Assembly (NCBI GenBank): GCA_951813605.1
Contig: OX638379.1
Coordinates: 3,980,062 to 4,044,061 of the forward strand
Length of the DNA stretch: 64,000 nt
Direction: 5' to 3'
DNA from: an uncultured Bryobacterales bacterium
GTDB lineage: Bacteria; Acidobacteriota; Terriglobia; Bryobacterales; UBA6623
Shown here: positions 17,300-25,073 of the stretch, one piece after another
Layout: each line of letters begins with the position of its first letter
Position numbering within the stretch: the stretch's first letter is position 1
Program-made: the position numbers and the translations under genes
Notes under the pieces: generated by a model
The model's input: the letters and a program-made list of their open reading frames with translations, nothing else
Database searches by the model: none
What the model was told of the DNA's origin: nothing

Positions 17300-18757
17300 T
17301 CAGTGTTCCACTTGGTAGTTGGGCGCCTCGATGGTAATGACCACGTCATGCACGTGCCCTTCGCGGAGGCCGGCGGGTGAGATCTGCACGAAGCGAGTCT
17401 CTAAGCGCATCGCCTCGATGTTGGAGCAGCCGCAATACCCCATGCCAGCGCGCAGGCCTCCGACCAGTTGGTGAATCACATCGCCGAGCAAGCCCTTGTG
17501 GGGAACACGTCCCTCGATTCCCTCGGGGACCAGCTTGCCAATCCCGGAGTCTTGCTCGTAGCGATCGCTTCCTTGCTGCATCGCTCCCAGCGAGCCCATA
17601 CCGCGATATGTCTTGTAGGTGCGGCCCTGGTACAGGACAGTCTGGCCCGGGCTCTCTTCGGTGCCAGCCAAGAGGCTTCCTACCATCACCGCGTGTGCCC
17701 CGGCGGCGATGGCTTTCGAGATATCGCCCGAGTACTTGATCCCGCCGTCGGAAATGATGGGGACATCCGAGCCCTCAGCCGCCTTGACACACTCGGAGAC
17801 GGCAGTGATCTGCGGGACGCCTGCTCCCGACACGATTCTTGTCGTGCAGATCGACCCGGGGCCGATTCCGACCTTGATGGCGTCCACGTCAAGTTTGATC
17901 AAATCACGTGTTGCTGTCCCCGTCGCGACATTGCCGACCATCAGTTCCACGTCCGGGAGTGCTTTCCGCAAGCGCCTGACCGCCTCCACTACGCGTCTCG
18001 AGTGGCCGTGCGCGGTGTCAACGACGATCACATCGCACTTCTTCCTATAGAGCTCCTGGGCCCGCTCCAAGTAGTCACCCTTGCCGCCAACAGCTGCCGC
18101 GACGCGCAAGCGCCCCTGATCGTCCTTGGAAGAGTGCGGGAACTTCCGCTTCTTCTGAATGTCCTTGACCGTGATAAGCCCCTTGAGCGTCCGGTTGGCA
18201 TCGACTACCAGAAGCTTTTCGATCCGATGCTGGTGCAAAAGGTTTTCGGCTTCCTCGAGCGTGGTGCCAACAGGTACGGTGATGAGGTTCTTCTTGGTCA
18301 TTACCTCCCCGACCGGCAGGTTGAGGCGCTTCTCGAAGCGCAGGTCCCTGTTGGTCAGGATTCCGACGAGCTTGTTTCGTTGGGTGACCGGCACGCCGGA
18401 GATCCTGTAGCGAGCCATCAGCCCGAGCGCATCGCTGATCTTGTGGTCCGGAGACACGGTGATCGGGTCGACGATCATCCCCGACTCGCTGCGCTTGACG
18501 CGATCAACCTGCTCCGCCTGGCGATCTATCGGCATGTTGCGGTGGACCACGCCCAAGCCGCCTTGGCGCGCTAGGGCTATCGCGAGCGCCGACTCGGTAA
18601 CCGTGTCCATCGCGGCGCTCAAAACCGGGATGTTGATCGATATATGACGGGTGACCTTCGTCGCGGTGTCAACTTCGGACGGAAGGACGTCGCTGTAGGC
18701 GGGAAGCAGCAGAACGTCGTCGAAGGTAAGAGCTGGCGGCAGCCGATCCGTGACCAT
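17300..18757 (-). CDS. guaB: Inosine-5'-monophosphate dehydrogenase
   Basis: This is a 485-residue enzyme of GMP synthesis (IMP to XMP with NAD+). Conserved features are [19 protein letters not shown] at the N-terminus and a CBS pair ([20 protein letters not shown], then [20 protein letters not shown]). The active-site loop is [20 protein letters not shown] with the catalytic Cys. Also present are the IMP-phosphate loop [12 protein letters not shown], the flap ([19 protein letters not shown]) and [10 protein letters not shown]. Length and domain order are standard. The start is the ATG at 18757 ([14 protein letters not shown]). The frame runs on to 19060 through IS debris, so the longer form is rejected. 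TAGAAT ends only 5 nt before the ATG, suggesting a leaderless message. Confidence 0.97.
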   Translation of the reverse strand: MVTDRLPPALTFDDVLLLPAYSDVLPSEVDTATKVTRHISINIPVLSAAMDTVTESALAIALARQGGLGVVHRNMPIDRQAEQVDRVKRSESGMIVDPITVSPDHKISDALGLMARYRISGVPVTQRNKLVGILTNRDLRFEKRLNLPVGEVMTKKNLITVPVGTTLEEAENLLHQHRIEKLLVVDANRTLKGLITVKDIQKKRKFPHSSKDDQGRLRVAAAVGGKGDYLERAQELYRKKCDVIVVDTAHGHSRRVVEAVRRLRKALPDVELMVGNVATGTATRDLIKLDVDAIKVGIGPGSICTTRIVSGAGVPQITAVSECVKAAEGSDVPIISDGGIKYSGDISKAIAAGAHAVMVGSLLAGTEESPGQTVLYQGRTYKTYRGMGSLGAMQQGSDRYEQDSGIGKLVPEGIEGRVPHKGLLGDVIHQLVGGLRAGMGYCGCSNIEAMRLETRFVQISPAGLREGHVHDVVITIEAPNYQVEH

Positions 18758-18879
18758 TCTTAATTCTAGCTTGGAGCGCTCCCATGCGGGGGCCCCGCGC
18801 CCTGCGGCCCCGCAACGAACGGCACCTATGGATCGCCGGGCTCTCCGCCGGAGGAGAAACATCTCGGGAATCGCAAGGC

Positions 18880-19180
18880 GCTGGACGGCTTGGAAGGCGT
18901 GTCCGCGCGAGACGGGGCCCAGCCGCTGCACGCGAAGATCGGGCAGCTGGTGGTGGAGCGCGATTCTTAAAGGACGGCGCCGGGTGTTTGAGCCGGACGC
19001 AGTGCAAGGGCCCGATGGTCCACGGGCACCCGCAGTGCGAGCCTGAGGGTGCAGTGCCACCTATTGGGCCTGCGACGCTCGGCGCTGTCCGCCGCTCCCG
19101 CAGCGCCTCCCGCGCCTCGGATGCCGCCGTGAACCGCCGTCTCTGCACCATCGCTGCTGCCCTGCATCACCCGGCGAAGC
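18880..19180 (+). pseudogene. IS3-family transposase debris (OrfA end and OrfB start)
   Basis: One frame reads [16 protein letters not shown] then [18 protein letters not shown], the coiled-coil C-terminus of IS3-type OrfA (KRQALEGLxxVF, LYAKIGQLxVERDFLxK). The next frame continues [20 protein letters not shown] and ends RASDAAVNRRLCTIAAALHH, matching the start of OrfB. The junction needs a 1-nt correction at about 18965. No catalytic DDE core and no terminal repeats remain. The element sits between guaB and the Gfo/Idh/MocA gene; 18758-18880 and 19181-19343 hold no gene I can support. Confidence 0.65.
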
Positions 19181-19376
19181 CCACCTTAGCCCATGGCCCG
19201 AAAAACCGGGACAACTGCAGCAAGTCCTCCAGTCGAATTTGCAACGGCCCTGGATTCCGTGTGGGAGGAGCGTGCCTGGCACACTGGCACAAGCTAAGTT
19301 GGCAAATACGAACGAGGCGACGGTTCGCAAGGGATTTGCCAAAATGGGCACCGTGCACGAAATCTTGAGCCGATCC

Positions 19377-20465
19377 ATGGCGTTCCGCATTTCATTGCTG
19401 TCCCTCAGCTTGGTCGCCGCGGGCGACTCTATCGGGGCCGCAACCAGGGTCGGCTTCATCGGACTGCGGCACGGCCACAGCTGGCGCCAGCTTGGCGAGA
19501 TATCCGAAATCCCCGAGGCGGAATTTGTCGGTGTCGCAGAGTCCATTCCCGGTCTGGTCGACGAAGCGAAGAAGGTTCAGCCGGACGCCTACTACGACAC
19601 GGACTACCGTTCGTTCGTCAAGGCCAGGAATCCCGAGATCGTCTGGGCGTTTGTCGAGAACAACCGCCATCTCGAGATCGTCGAGTTTTTGGCTCCTCTG
19701 GGCATACACGTCATCTTCGAAAAGCCTCTTGCCGGATCCTTCGCGGACGCCGTGCGCATTCGCGAACTCGCCCGTCAGCACGACATTCGGGTCATGACGA
19801 ACTACCAGATGGCTTGGTGGCCCTCGAACCACGAACTGCATCGCCAAGCGGCCAGCGGCAAGATCGGCAAGGTGTGGCGGCTGCACGGCGTCGTGGGCAA
19901 CGGCGGCCCCGCCCCCCGCGACCTGCGTCGCAAGGTGTTCTTCAACTGGTTGACGGATCCCGCCGCCAACGGCGCCGGGGCGCTGGTCGATTTCGGCATC
20001 TACAGCGCAATCTGGGCGGTCTGGCACCTGGGCTTGCCGGAACTCGTATACGCCGCGGTGAACCAGCTGCAGCCCGATCGCTTTCCCAAGGTGGAGGACA
20101 ATGCCGTGATGGTGCTCTCGTATCCGAACGGCGTCGGGATTTTCGAAGGCAGTTGGGACTTGCCCCGAGGATTCCAGCAGCTGGAAGTCTTCGGTTTCCA
20201 AGGCAGCCTGTCGATGGATCGCGACTCGCTAACTCACAGGGAGGGCCGCAAGGCCACAGCGCGCATCGAGACAGCCAAGCCCGACCCGACTTCAAGTCAT
20301 CCGATCCGCTACATGATCGATCGGGTATCCCGCGACAAGCCGCTCGAGCACATTGTCGCCCTCGACATCAACGTCGATGCAGTTCAGATCCTCGAGGCGG
20401 CCAAGCAATCGGCGCGCGAGCACAAAGCGATCTCCCTGCCCCTGGCCCTCCCGGCTGTGGATTGA
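19377..20465 (+). CDS. Secreted Gfo/Idh/MocA-family oxidoreductase
   Basis: This is an NAD(P)-dependent sugar oxidoreductase of about 362 residues. The Rossmann start TRVGFIGLRHGHSWRQLGEI is preceded by a short signal-like segment (MAFRISLLSLSLVAAGDSIG). The catalytic-region motif HVIFEKPLAG is present, followed by the C-terminal alpha/beta substrate domain (GALVDFGIYSAIWAVWHLG). Export of such enzymes is common in Acidobacteriota and Planctomycetota. The start is uncertain: ATG at 19377 gives the better signal peptide, ATG at 19344 would add 11 residues. The substrate is unknown. It is convergent with the sulfatase gene. Confidence 0.8.
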   Translation: MAFRISLLSLSLVAAGDSIGAATRVGFIGLRHGHSWRQLGEISEIPEAEFVGVAESIPGLVDEAKKVQPDAYYDTDYRSFVKARNPEIVWAFVENNRHLEIVEFLAPLGIHVIFEKPLAGSFADAVRIRELARQHDIRVMTNYQMAWWPSNHELHRQAASGKIGKVWRLHGVVGNGGPAPRDLRRKVFFNWLTDPAANGAGALVDFGIYSAIWAVWHLGLPELVYAAVNQLQPDRFPKVEDNAVMVLSYPNGVGIFEGSWDLPRGFQQLEVFGFQGSLSMDRDSLTHREGRKATARIETAKPDPTSSHPIRYMIDRVSRDKPLEHIVALDINVDAVQILEAAKQSAREHKAISLPLALPAVD

Positions 20466-20522
20466 GAGCGCTGCGTGCGACGACGGACCAGGTCAACAAG
20501 CGCGGTGCAAGCCGGGCGGAGG

Positions 20523-21836
20523 CTATTGGTCTGTAGCTTGCTCGCTAGCGACGCGCGCCTTGAACTCGTTTAGGCGCTCCCGAAGCTCTGCAACGATCTC
20601 TGGGTGCTCGTCCGCCACGTTATAGCGCTCGGAATGATCGAAGTCGAGATGAAAGAGCTCGTCGCCATCGATAGTGCGCAGCTTCCACGGGCCGACGCGG
20701 ATGCCTTGCACACCGGAACCGCGGTGGTAAATGAATTCCCTGCGAGGGGACTGAGCGGTGCGTCCTGCCCACAAGGCCTCTAGGTCGAAGCCGTCCGATC
20801 CGGCAGGCGTCTCGCCACCGGCAGCCGCTAGCAGGGTCGCGTAGATGTCCAGCGTCGCGGCCATTTCTGCTGTGACCGTACCCGCCGTAACCCTGCCGGG
20901 CCAGCGGACGATGAACGGCACGCGCACGCCGCCCTCGTAAGTGGTGTGCTTTGCGCCGCGCAAAGGGCCGGGCGATCCGGCGTGCCACGGGCGCACGCCG
21001 CCGGACAGCATGCGGCCCGGCAAGTTCAGCCACGGGCCGTTGTCGCTGGTGAATATCACGATCGTCTCGTCGCCCTGGCCGGTCTCGTCCAGCGCCCGGG
21101 CGATCTCGCCCGCGGACCAGTCGATGGCCTCGATCACGTCGCCTAACAAGCCTGCGCGGGATGTGCCGCGAAACCGTCCGGCCGTGCGCAAGGGCAAGTG
21201 GGGCATGCTGTACGCCAAGTAAGCAAAGAATGGCTGCTCGGATTTCTCCCGGATCACGTCCACCACCTCGGCCGTATAGCGCACCGTGAGCTGGTCCTGA
21301 TCGACCGGGTGCTCGACGCGTTCCGCCCCGCGGTACAGACTCAGCGGCTCGTCGGTCTGCACCCACGGCTTGATCATGTCGTTCGAGTAAGGCAGCCCGA
21401 ACCAACGGTCGAATCCCTTGCCGACCGGCAGGAATTCCTCTCGAGCGTAGCCGAGGTGCCATTTCCCCGCCATCGCAGTGCGATACCCAGCAGCGCGAAG
21501 GCCCTGCGCCAGAGTGGTCAGATCGCCCGGGATCCCGCCCTCCCCTCCGACGCTCGTGCGGCTCACGGCCGCTCGGCTTGGATAACGCCCTAGCAAGAGC
21601 TGCACGCGGGCGGGAACGCAGGACGGCGCGGAATAGAAAGAAGTCATCCGCAACCCTTCTGACGCGAGTCGGTCCAGGCTGGGTGTGCGGATCGTGGGAT
21701 TCCCGTAGACCCCAAGGTCGCCGTAGCCGAGGTCGTCGGCGAACAGCAGGACGATGTTCGGCGTGGCCGCTACCAGTGCAGGGCAAGCCCACAGCAGACT
21801 GATCAGAATCGAAGCGAGTCGGCGCATTGGCGCCAT
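20523..21836 (-). CDS. Type I (formylglycine-dependent) sulfatase
   Basis: This is a 437-residue exported arylsulfatase-family enzyme. A signal peptide (RLASILISLLWACPALVAA) precedes NIVLLFADDLGYGDLGVYG, which carries the metal-binding Asp pair. The signature is S-C-V-P-A-R, with Cys73 in the C-x-P-x-R motif that is converted to formylglycine; GKWHLGY and FTSDNGPW supply further active-site residues. It should cleave sulfate esters from a polysaccharide or small molecule. Its ATG overlaps the panC stop (TAATG), and the upstream GAGGGGCG may serve as ribosome site. It is thus co-translated with pantothenate genes, an odd pairing. No maturase gene is in the window. Confidence 0.9.
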   Translation of the reverse strand: MAPMRRLASILISLLWACPALVAATPNIVLLFADDLGYGDLGVYGNPTIRTPSLDRLASEGLRMTSFYSAPSCVPARVQLLLGRYPSRAAVSRTSVGGEGGIPGDLTTLAQGLRAAGYRTAMAGKWHLGYAREEFLPVGKGFDRWFGLPYSNDMIKPWVQTDEPLSLYRGAERVEHPVDQDQLTVRYTAEVVDVIREKSEQPFFAYLAYSMPHLPLRTAGRFRGTSRAGLLGDVIEAIDWSAGEIARALDETGQGDETIVIFTSDNGPWLNLPGRMLSGGVRPWHAGSPGPLRGAKHTTYEGGVRVPFIVRWPGRVTAGTVTAEMAATLDIYATLLAAAGGETPAGSDGFDLEALWAGRTAQSPRREFIYHRGSGVQGIRVGPWKLRTIDGDELFHLDFDHSERYNVADEHPEIVAELRERLNEFKARVASEQATDQ

Positions 21837-22699
21837 TATCGCCCCTCGGGCGGGTCGGCCGAGACGTTGTCGATCAGGCGCGTTGCCCCAAGAAACGCGG
21901 CCGCTGCGATCCGCACCGGGCCGGTGATCCGACAGACCGGCGCAAGCGACTCAGGATCCACGATCTCGAGATAGTCGAGGCGGATCAGCGGCTCGCGACG
22001 CAATGCGTCCCGCGCCTTCGCGAGAATGCTGGCCGCGTCTGCCTGCCCAGCGCCAATCGCTCGGCGAGCGGACCGCAAGGCCTTGTAGATAGCCGGCGCG
22101 GCAGCCCGTTCCGCAGGGCTGAGAAGCGCGTTCCGCGAACTTAGCGCCAGCCCGTCGGGCTCGCGGACGGTTTCCACGCCCACGATCCGCACCGGCAGGT
22201 CCGTGTCCTCGACGAGTCGGCGGACGATGGCTAGCTGCTGGTAATCTTTCTCGCCAAAGCAGGCGAAGTCCGGCTGCACGATGTTCAGGAGCTTCAGCAC
22301 GACGGTGGCAACACCGCGAAAGTGACCGGGCCGGCTCGCGCCGCATAGGCCCGAAGCGAGGCCTTCGATCTCCACGGTGGTGACCGGCTCGCGCGGATAC
22401 ATGTCTTCCGCCGTGGGCGCGAACAGGATGTCCACTCCGTGCCGGGCGCATTCTCGAAGGTCGGTCTCCATGTCCCTGGGATAGGTCCTGAGGTCGTCCT
22501 TGCGATCGAACTGCAGCGGATTCACGAAGAGGGTCGCGACGAGCACGTCGCATTCAGAACGGGCCCGGTCCAGCAGGGCCGTGTGCCCGGAATGGAGCGC
22601 CCCCATGGTGGGGACACAACCGACTGCCAACCCTTGGTGTCTTGCATCGCGGATGCGCTCGCGAAGCGCCGGAATGGCCGCGATGCGCTCAAGGGCCAT
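21836..22699 (-). CDS. panC: Pantothenate synthetase
   Basis: This 287-residue enzyme joins pantoate and beta-alanine using ATP to make pantothenate. Hallmarks are GCVPTMGALHSGHTALLDRA (HIGH-type ATP motif), VATLFVNPLQFDRKDDLRTY, SRPGHFRGVATVVLKLLNIV, FGEKDYQQL and SSRNALLSP with the KMSKS-like loop. Size is typical. It lies 5 nt downstream of panB on the same strand, and its stop overlaps the sulfatase start. Confidence 0.97.
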   Translation of the reverse strand: MALERIAAIPALRERIRDARHQGLAVGCVPTMGALHSGHTALLDRARSECDVLVATLFVNPLQFDRKDDLRTYPRDMETDLRECARHGVDILFAPTAEDMYPREPVTTVEIEGLASGLCGASRPGHFRGVATVVLKLLNIVQPDFACFGEKDYQQLAIVRRLVEDTDLPVRIVGVETVREPDGLALSSRNALLSPAERAAAPAIYKALRSARRAIGAGQADAASILAKARDALRREPLIRLDYLEIVDPESLAPVCRITGPVRIAAAAFLGATRLIDNVSADPPEGR

Positions 22700-22704
22700 C
22701 GATC

Positions 22705-23535
22705 CTATTCAGGAAAGCTGCCGCTCAAGGCTGGCTTGCGGGCGGCCGGGAACTCGCCGTTGCGAACCTCCCGCACATAATCCTCGGCGGCCGCCGTCAT
22801 GAGACTGCCCAGATTCGCGTATTGCTTGACGAAGCTTGGCACGAACTCGTCGTACAGACCGAAGGCGTCGTGGCTTACGAGTACCTGCCCGTCACAGTGC
22901 GGCCCGGCACCGATGCCGATCGTCGGGATGTCCAGCATCGCGGTGGCCTCCGCCGCAACATGAGCGGGGATCGCCTCCAGCACGATGGCGAAGGCACCAG
23001 CAGCCTGCAGCGCCCGAGCGCTCTCGACCAGCTTCTGGGCCTCGCTGCGGCTCCGGGCCTGCTTCTTGAAGCCGCCGATCTGGTGGACGGACTGCGGCGT
23101 TAGCCCCAAATGTCCCATCACGGGGATCCCGGCCTCCACCAATCGCTGCACGACCGGGAGCACAGGGTGACCGCCTTCGACCTTGACCGCCTGCGCGCCC
23201 CCGTCCCGGATCAGGCGGCCCGCGCCGCGAACGGCGTCCCGCGTGCCCGCATGGCAACTCAAGAAGGGCATGTCGGCGACCACGAGCGCCCTGGCGGCAG
23301 CGCGTGAAACGGCCGCCGTGTGATGCACCATCGCATCGAGGGTCACCGGCACGGTGTTCTCGTGCCCTAGGATGACCATGCCGAGCGAATCCCCCACAAG
23401 GATCACATCGATCCCCGCACGGTCGAGCAGGCGCGCCATTGTGAAGTCATAGGCGGTCAGCATGGCGATTCGCTCGCCGCCGCGCTTCATGCGCATCAAA
23501 TCTGGGGCGCGAACGGCCCGGGCGAATCTCCCCAT
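22705..23535 (-). CDS. panB: 3-methyl-2-oxobutanoate hydroxymethyltransferase
   Basis: This 276-residue enzyme transfers a hydroxymethyl group from methylene-tetrahydrofolate to 2-oxoisovalerate, giving ketopantoate. Family blocks are MLTAYDFTMARLLDRAGIDV, ILVGDSLGMVILGHENTVPV, MPFLS, AVKVEGG, GHLGLTPQSVHQIGGFKKQ and IGIGAGPHCDGQVLV. It starts 1 nt after the end of the DUF2520 gene and is followed by panC, forming a pantothenate operon. Confidence 0.97.
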   Translation of the reverse strand: MGRFARAVRAPDLMRMKRGGERIAMLTAYDFTMARLLDRAGIDVILVGDSLGMVILGHENTVPVTLDAMVHHTAAVSRAAARALVVADMPFLSCHAGTRDAVRGAGRLIRDGGAQAVKVEGGHPVLPVVQRLVEAGIPVMGHLGLTPQSVHQIGGFKKQARSRSEAQKLVESARALQAAGAFAIVLEAIPAHVAAEATAMLDIPTIGIGAGPHCDGQVLVSHDAFGLYDEFVPSFVKQYANLGSLMTAAAEDYVREVRNGEFPAARKPALSGSFPE

Positions 23536-23536
23536 C

Positions 23537-24394
23537 CTATGGCTCCTCGTTGAGCGAGAGCCGCAACGCGACCGCGTCCTCCGGTGCCAAGCCGCGTCGT
23601 ATCGCGACCGTCAGTAGATAGTGCCCGAATGCTCGGTACAATTCTCGCAGCGGCCCAGAGTCGTTCCGCATCGCGTCGAGATGGCGCCGTACCGTGGCAG
23701 CGTCGCCGCGCGCGACCGGCCCCGTCAGCGCCTGCTCCGTATTCATTGTAAGTGCATTGCCCATGCTCGCTTCGATCAGCGGGCGCAAGGCGCGACGGCC
23801 CTCGGCTCGGTCGACCCCGGACATCTCCATCAAGCGCGAAGCGGCATCGACCAGCCCAATCGTGCAATTGCTGGCGACGACCGCCGCCGCGTGATACAGC
23901 GGCAAGCGCTCTTCCGCAATGTGCACCGTTGTCCCGCCAAGTATCCGTGCCAGGCGGCGGCACCACGCCGCGGCTTCTCCGCTGCCGCACACGCCGAACG
24001 CGGAACCGGGGAGCGCCCTGACGCCGGCCGTAGGATGGGGGAACGTCTGCAGGGGATGAAACGTCGCGCAGGACACCCCTTGTTCTGGGAGCGGACTTAG
24101 ATCGGAGGGCCCTAGCGCGCCGCAGGTTTGCAACACCACACGCGGATTGTGCTCCGACAGGCTGAAGGCGACAGCTGCCACGGAACTGTCGGGAACTGCA
24201 ATCACTATGCAGTCGGAGGCATCCGCGAGATCCTCGAGAGCGCAAGTCTCGGCATCGCCCCCAGCAAACGCTGCAGCTTCCCTGGTACGGCTTCGCGACG
24301 CGATGCGCAAGGCGAATTCAGGAGCCAGAAGGCGACCCAGCGCCTGCCCGACATTCCCCCCGCCGACGATTCCAAGCGTGCGACCGCGACCCAC
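23537..24394 (-). CDS. Rossmann-like/DUF2520 oxidoreductase, candidate ketopantoate reductase
   Basis: This is a 285-residue cytoplasmic protein. An N-terminal NAD(P)-binding Rossmann fold (TLGIVGGGNVGQALGRLL, GxGxxG-type) continues with DCIVIAVPDSSVAAVA and TFHPLQTFPHP. An all-helical C-terminal DUF2520 domain follows (PLYHAAAVVASNCTIGLVDA, ALTGPVARGDAATVRRHL). The architecture matches the F420/NADP-oxidoreductase and ketopantoate-reductase superfamily. It is immediately upstream of panB and panC (1-nt spacing), and no panE is seen here. The simplest inference is that it reduces ketopantoate to pantoate, as non-PanE reductases do in some bacteria. This is not demonstrated. Confidence 0.75.
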   Translation of the reverse strand: MGRGRTLGIVGGGNVGQALGRLLAPEFALRIASRSRTREAAAFAGGDAETCALEDLADASDCIVIAVPDSSVAAVAFSLSEHNPRVVLQTCGALGPSDLSPLPEQGVSCATFHPLQTFPHPTAGVRALPGSAFGVCGSGEAAAWCRRLARILGGTTVHIAEERLPLYHAAAVVASNCTIGLVDAASRLMEMSGVDRAEGRRALRPLIEASMGNALTMNTEQALTGPVARGDAATVRRHLDAMRNDSGPLRELYRAFGHYLLTVAIRRGLAPEDAVALRLSLNEEP

Positions 24395-24487
24395 GGCCCG
24401 TCATTATGGCGCGTCCGTGCGAGCGCGACCGAGACAGTGGCAGGCAACGATACGGCTTGGCGAGTGCCCCGCGGACTCGCGGCCCTC

Positions 24488-24910
24488 TCAAGCCAACCCG
24501 CGCTCCGGGCGACTCTCGCGTATGAAGGACACAATGGAGGCCAGCGAAGCTCCGGGCTGGAATATGCTCGCAACCCCCTGCTCGATCAGAACCGGCACGT
24601 CGGCATCGGGAATAATGCCGCCGACGACCACACGAATGTCGCCGGCATCCGCCTGCTGCAGGAGTTCGAGGACTCGCGGCACGATCGCCATGTGCGCTCC
24701 AGAAAGGATTGACAGGCCGATGAACTCCACATCCTCCTGGAGGGCGGCGTTGACGATCTGCTCGGGACTCTGGCGGAGGCCGGTATAGATCACTTCCATC
24801 CCGGCGTCCCGCAGAGCACGCGCGATCACCTTGGCGCCCCGGTCGTGGCCGTCAAGCCCGGGCTTGGCAACGAGCACCCGAATAGGTGGCGATGGCGCGC
24901 CTTGAGGCAT
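24488..24910 (-). CDS. B12-binding small subunit of methylmalonyl-CoA mutase type
   Basis: This is a 140-residue stand-alone cobalamin-binding domain. Its motifs are D-G-H-D-R-G (the base-off DxHxxG His ligand), SILSGAH (SxL) and VVVGGIIP (GG), as in the C-terminal domain of methylmalonyl-CoA mutase and in split McmB subunits. It would pair with a catalytic TIM-barrel subunit encoded elsewhere to interconvert methylmalonyl-CoA and succinyl-CoA, or a related acyl-CoA. It is first in the minus-strand run, 93 nt before the DUF2520 gene. The catalytic partner is not in the window. Confidence 0.85.
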   Translation of the reverse strand: MPQGAPSPPIRVLVAKPGLDGHDRGAKVIARALRDAGMEVIYTGLRQSPEQIVNAALQEDVEFIGLSILSGAHMAIVPRVLELLQQADAGDIRVVVGGIIPDADVPVLIEQGVASIFQPGASLASIVSFIRESRPERGLA

Positions 24911-25027
24911 TCCGCGCCCATCTTATCAACGGCCCTCACGTATTTCAGTCGGGGCATCCGGCGAATTCCGAGGGCGGGCTCGCTGTCAGTGAGGAAACCA
25001 TCTTGCGTCCGGATGCGCCAACCCTAT

Positions 25028-25036
25028 TGATACAAT
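25028..25036 (+). promoter_or_regulatory. Extended -10 promoter of the propeller operon
   Basis: TGATACAAT fits TGnTAnnnT exactly. The ATG codons at 25035 and 25038 overlap this box and would lie upstream of the transcript start (about 25043), which argues for the ATG at 25074 as the real start. Confidence 0.45.
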
Positions 25037-25073
25037 GATGCCTAGCCTGGACTGTTCATTCCAAGGCAACGAG

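Noticed and set aside
18758..19060. 100-residue N-terminal extension of IMP dehydrogenase
   Set aside because: The extension is coded by IS3 debris; the family start is [14 protein letters not shown] at 18757.
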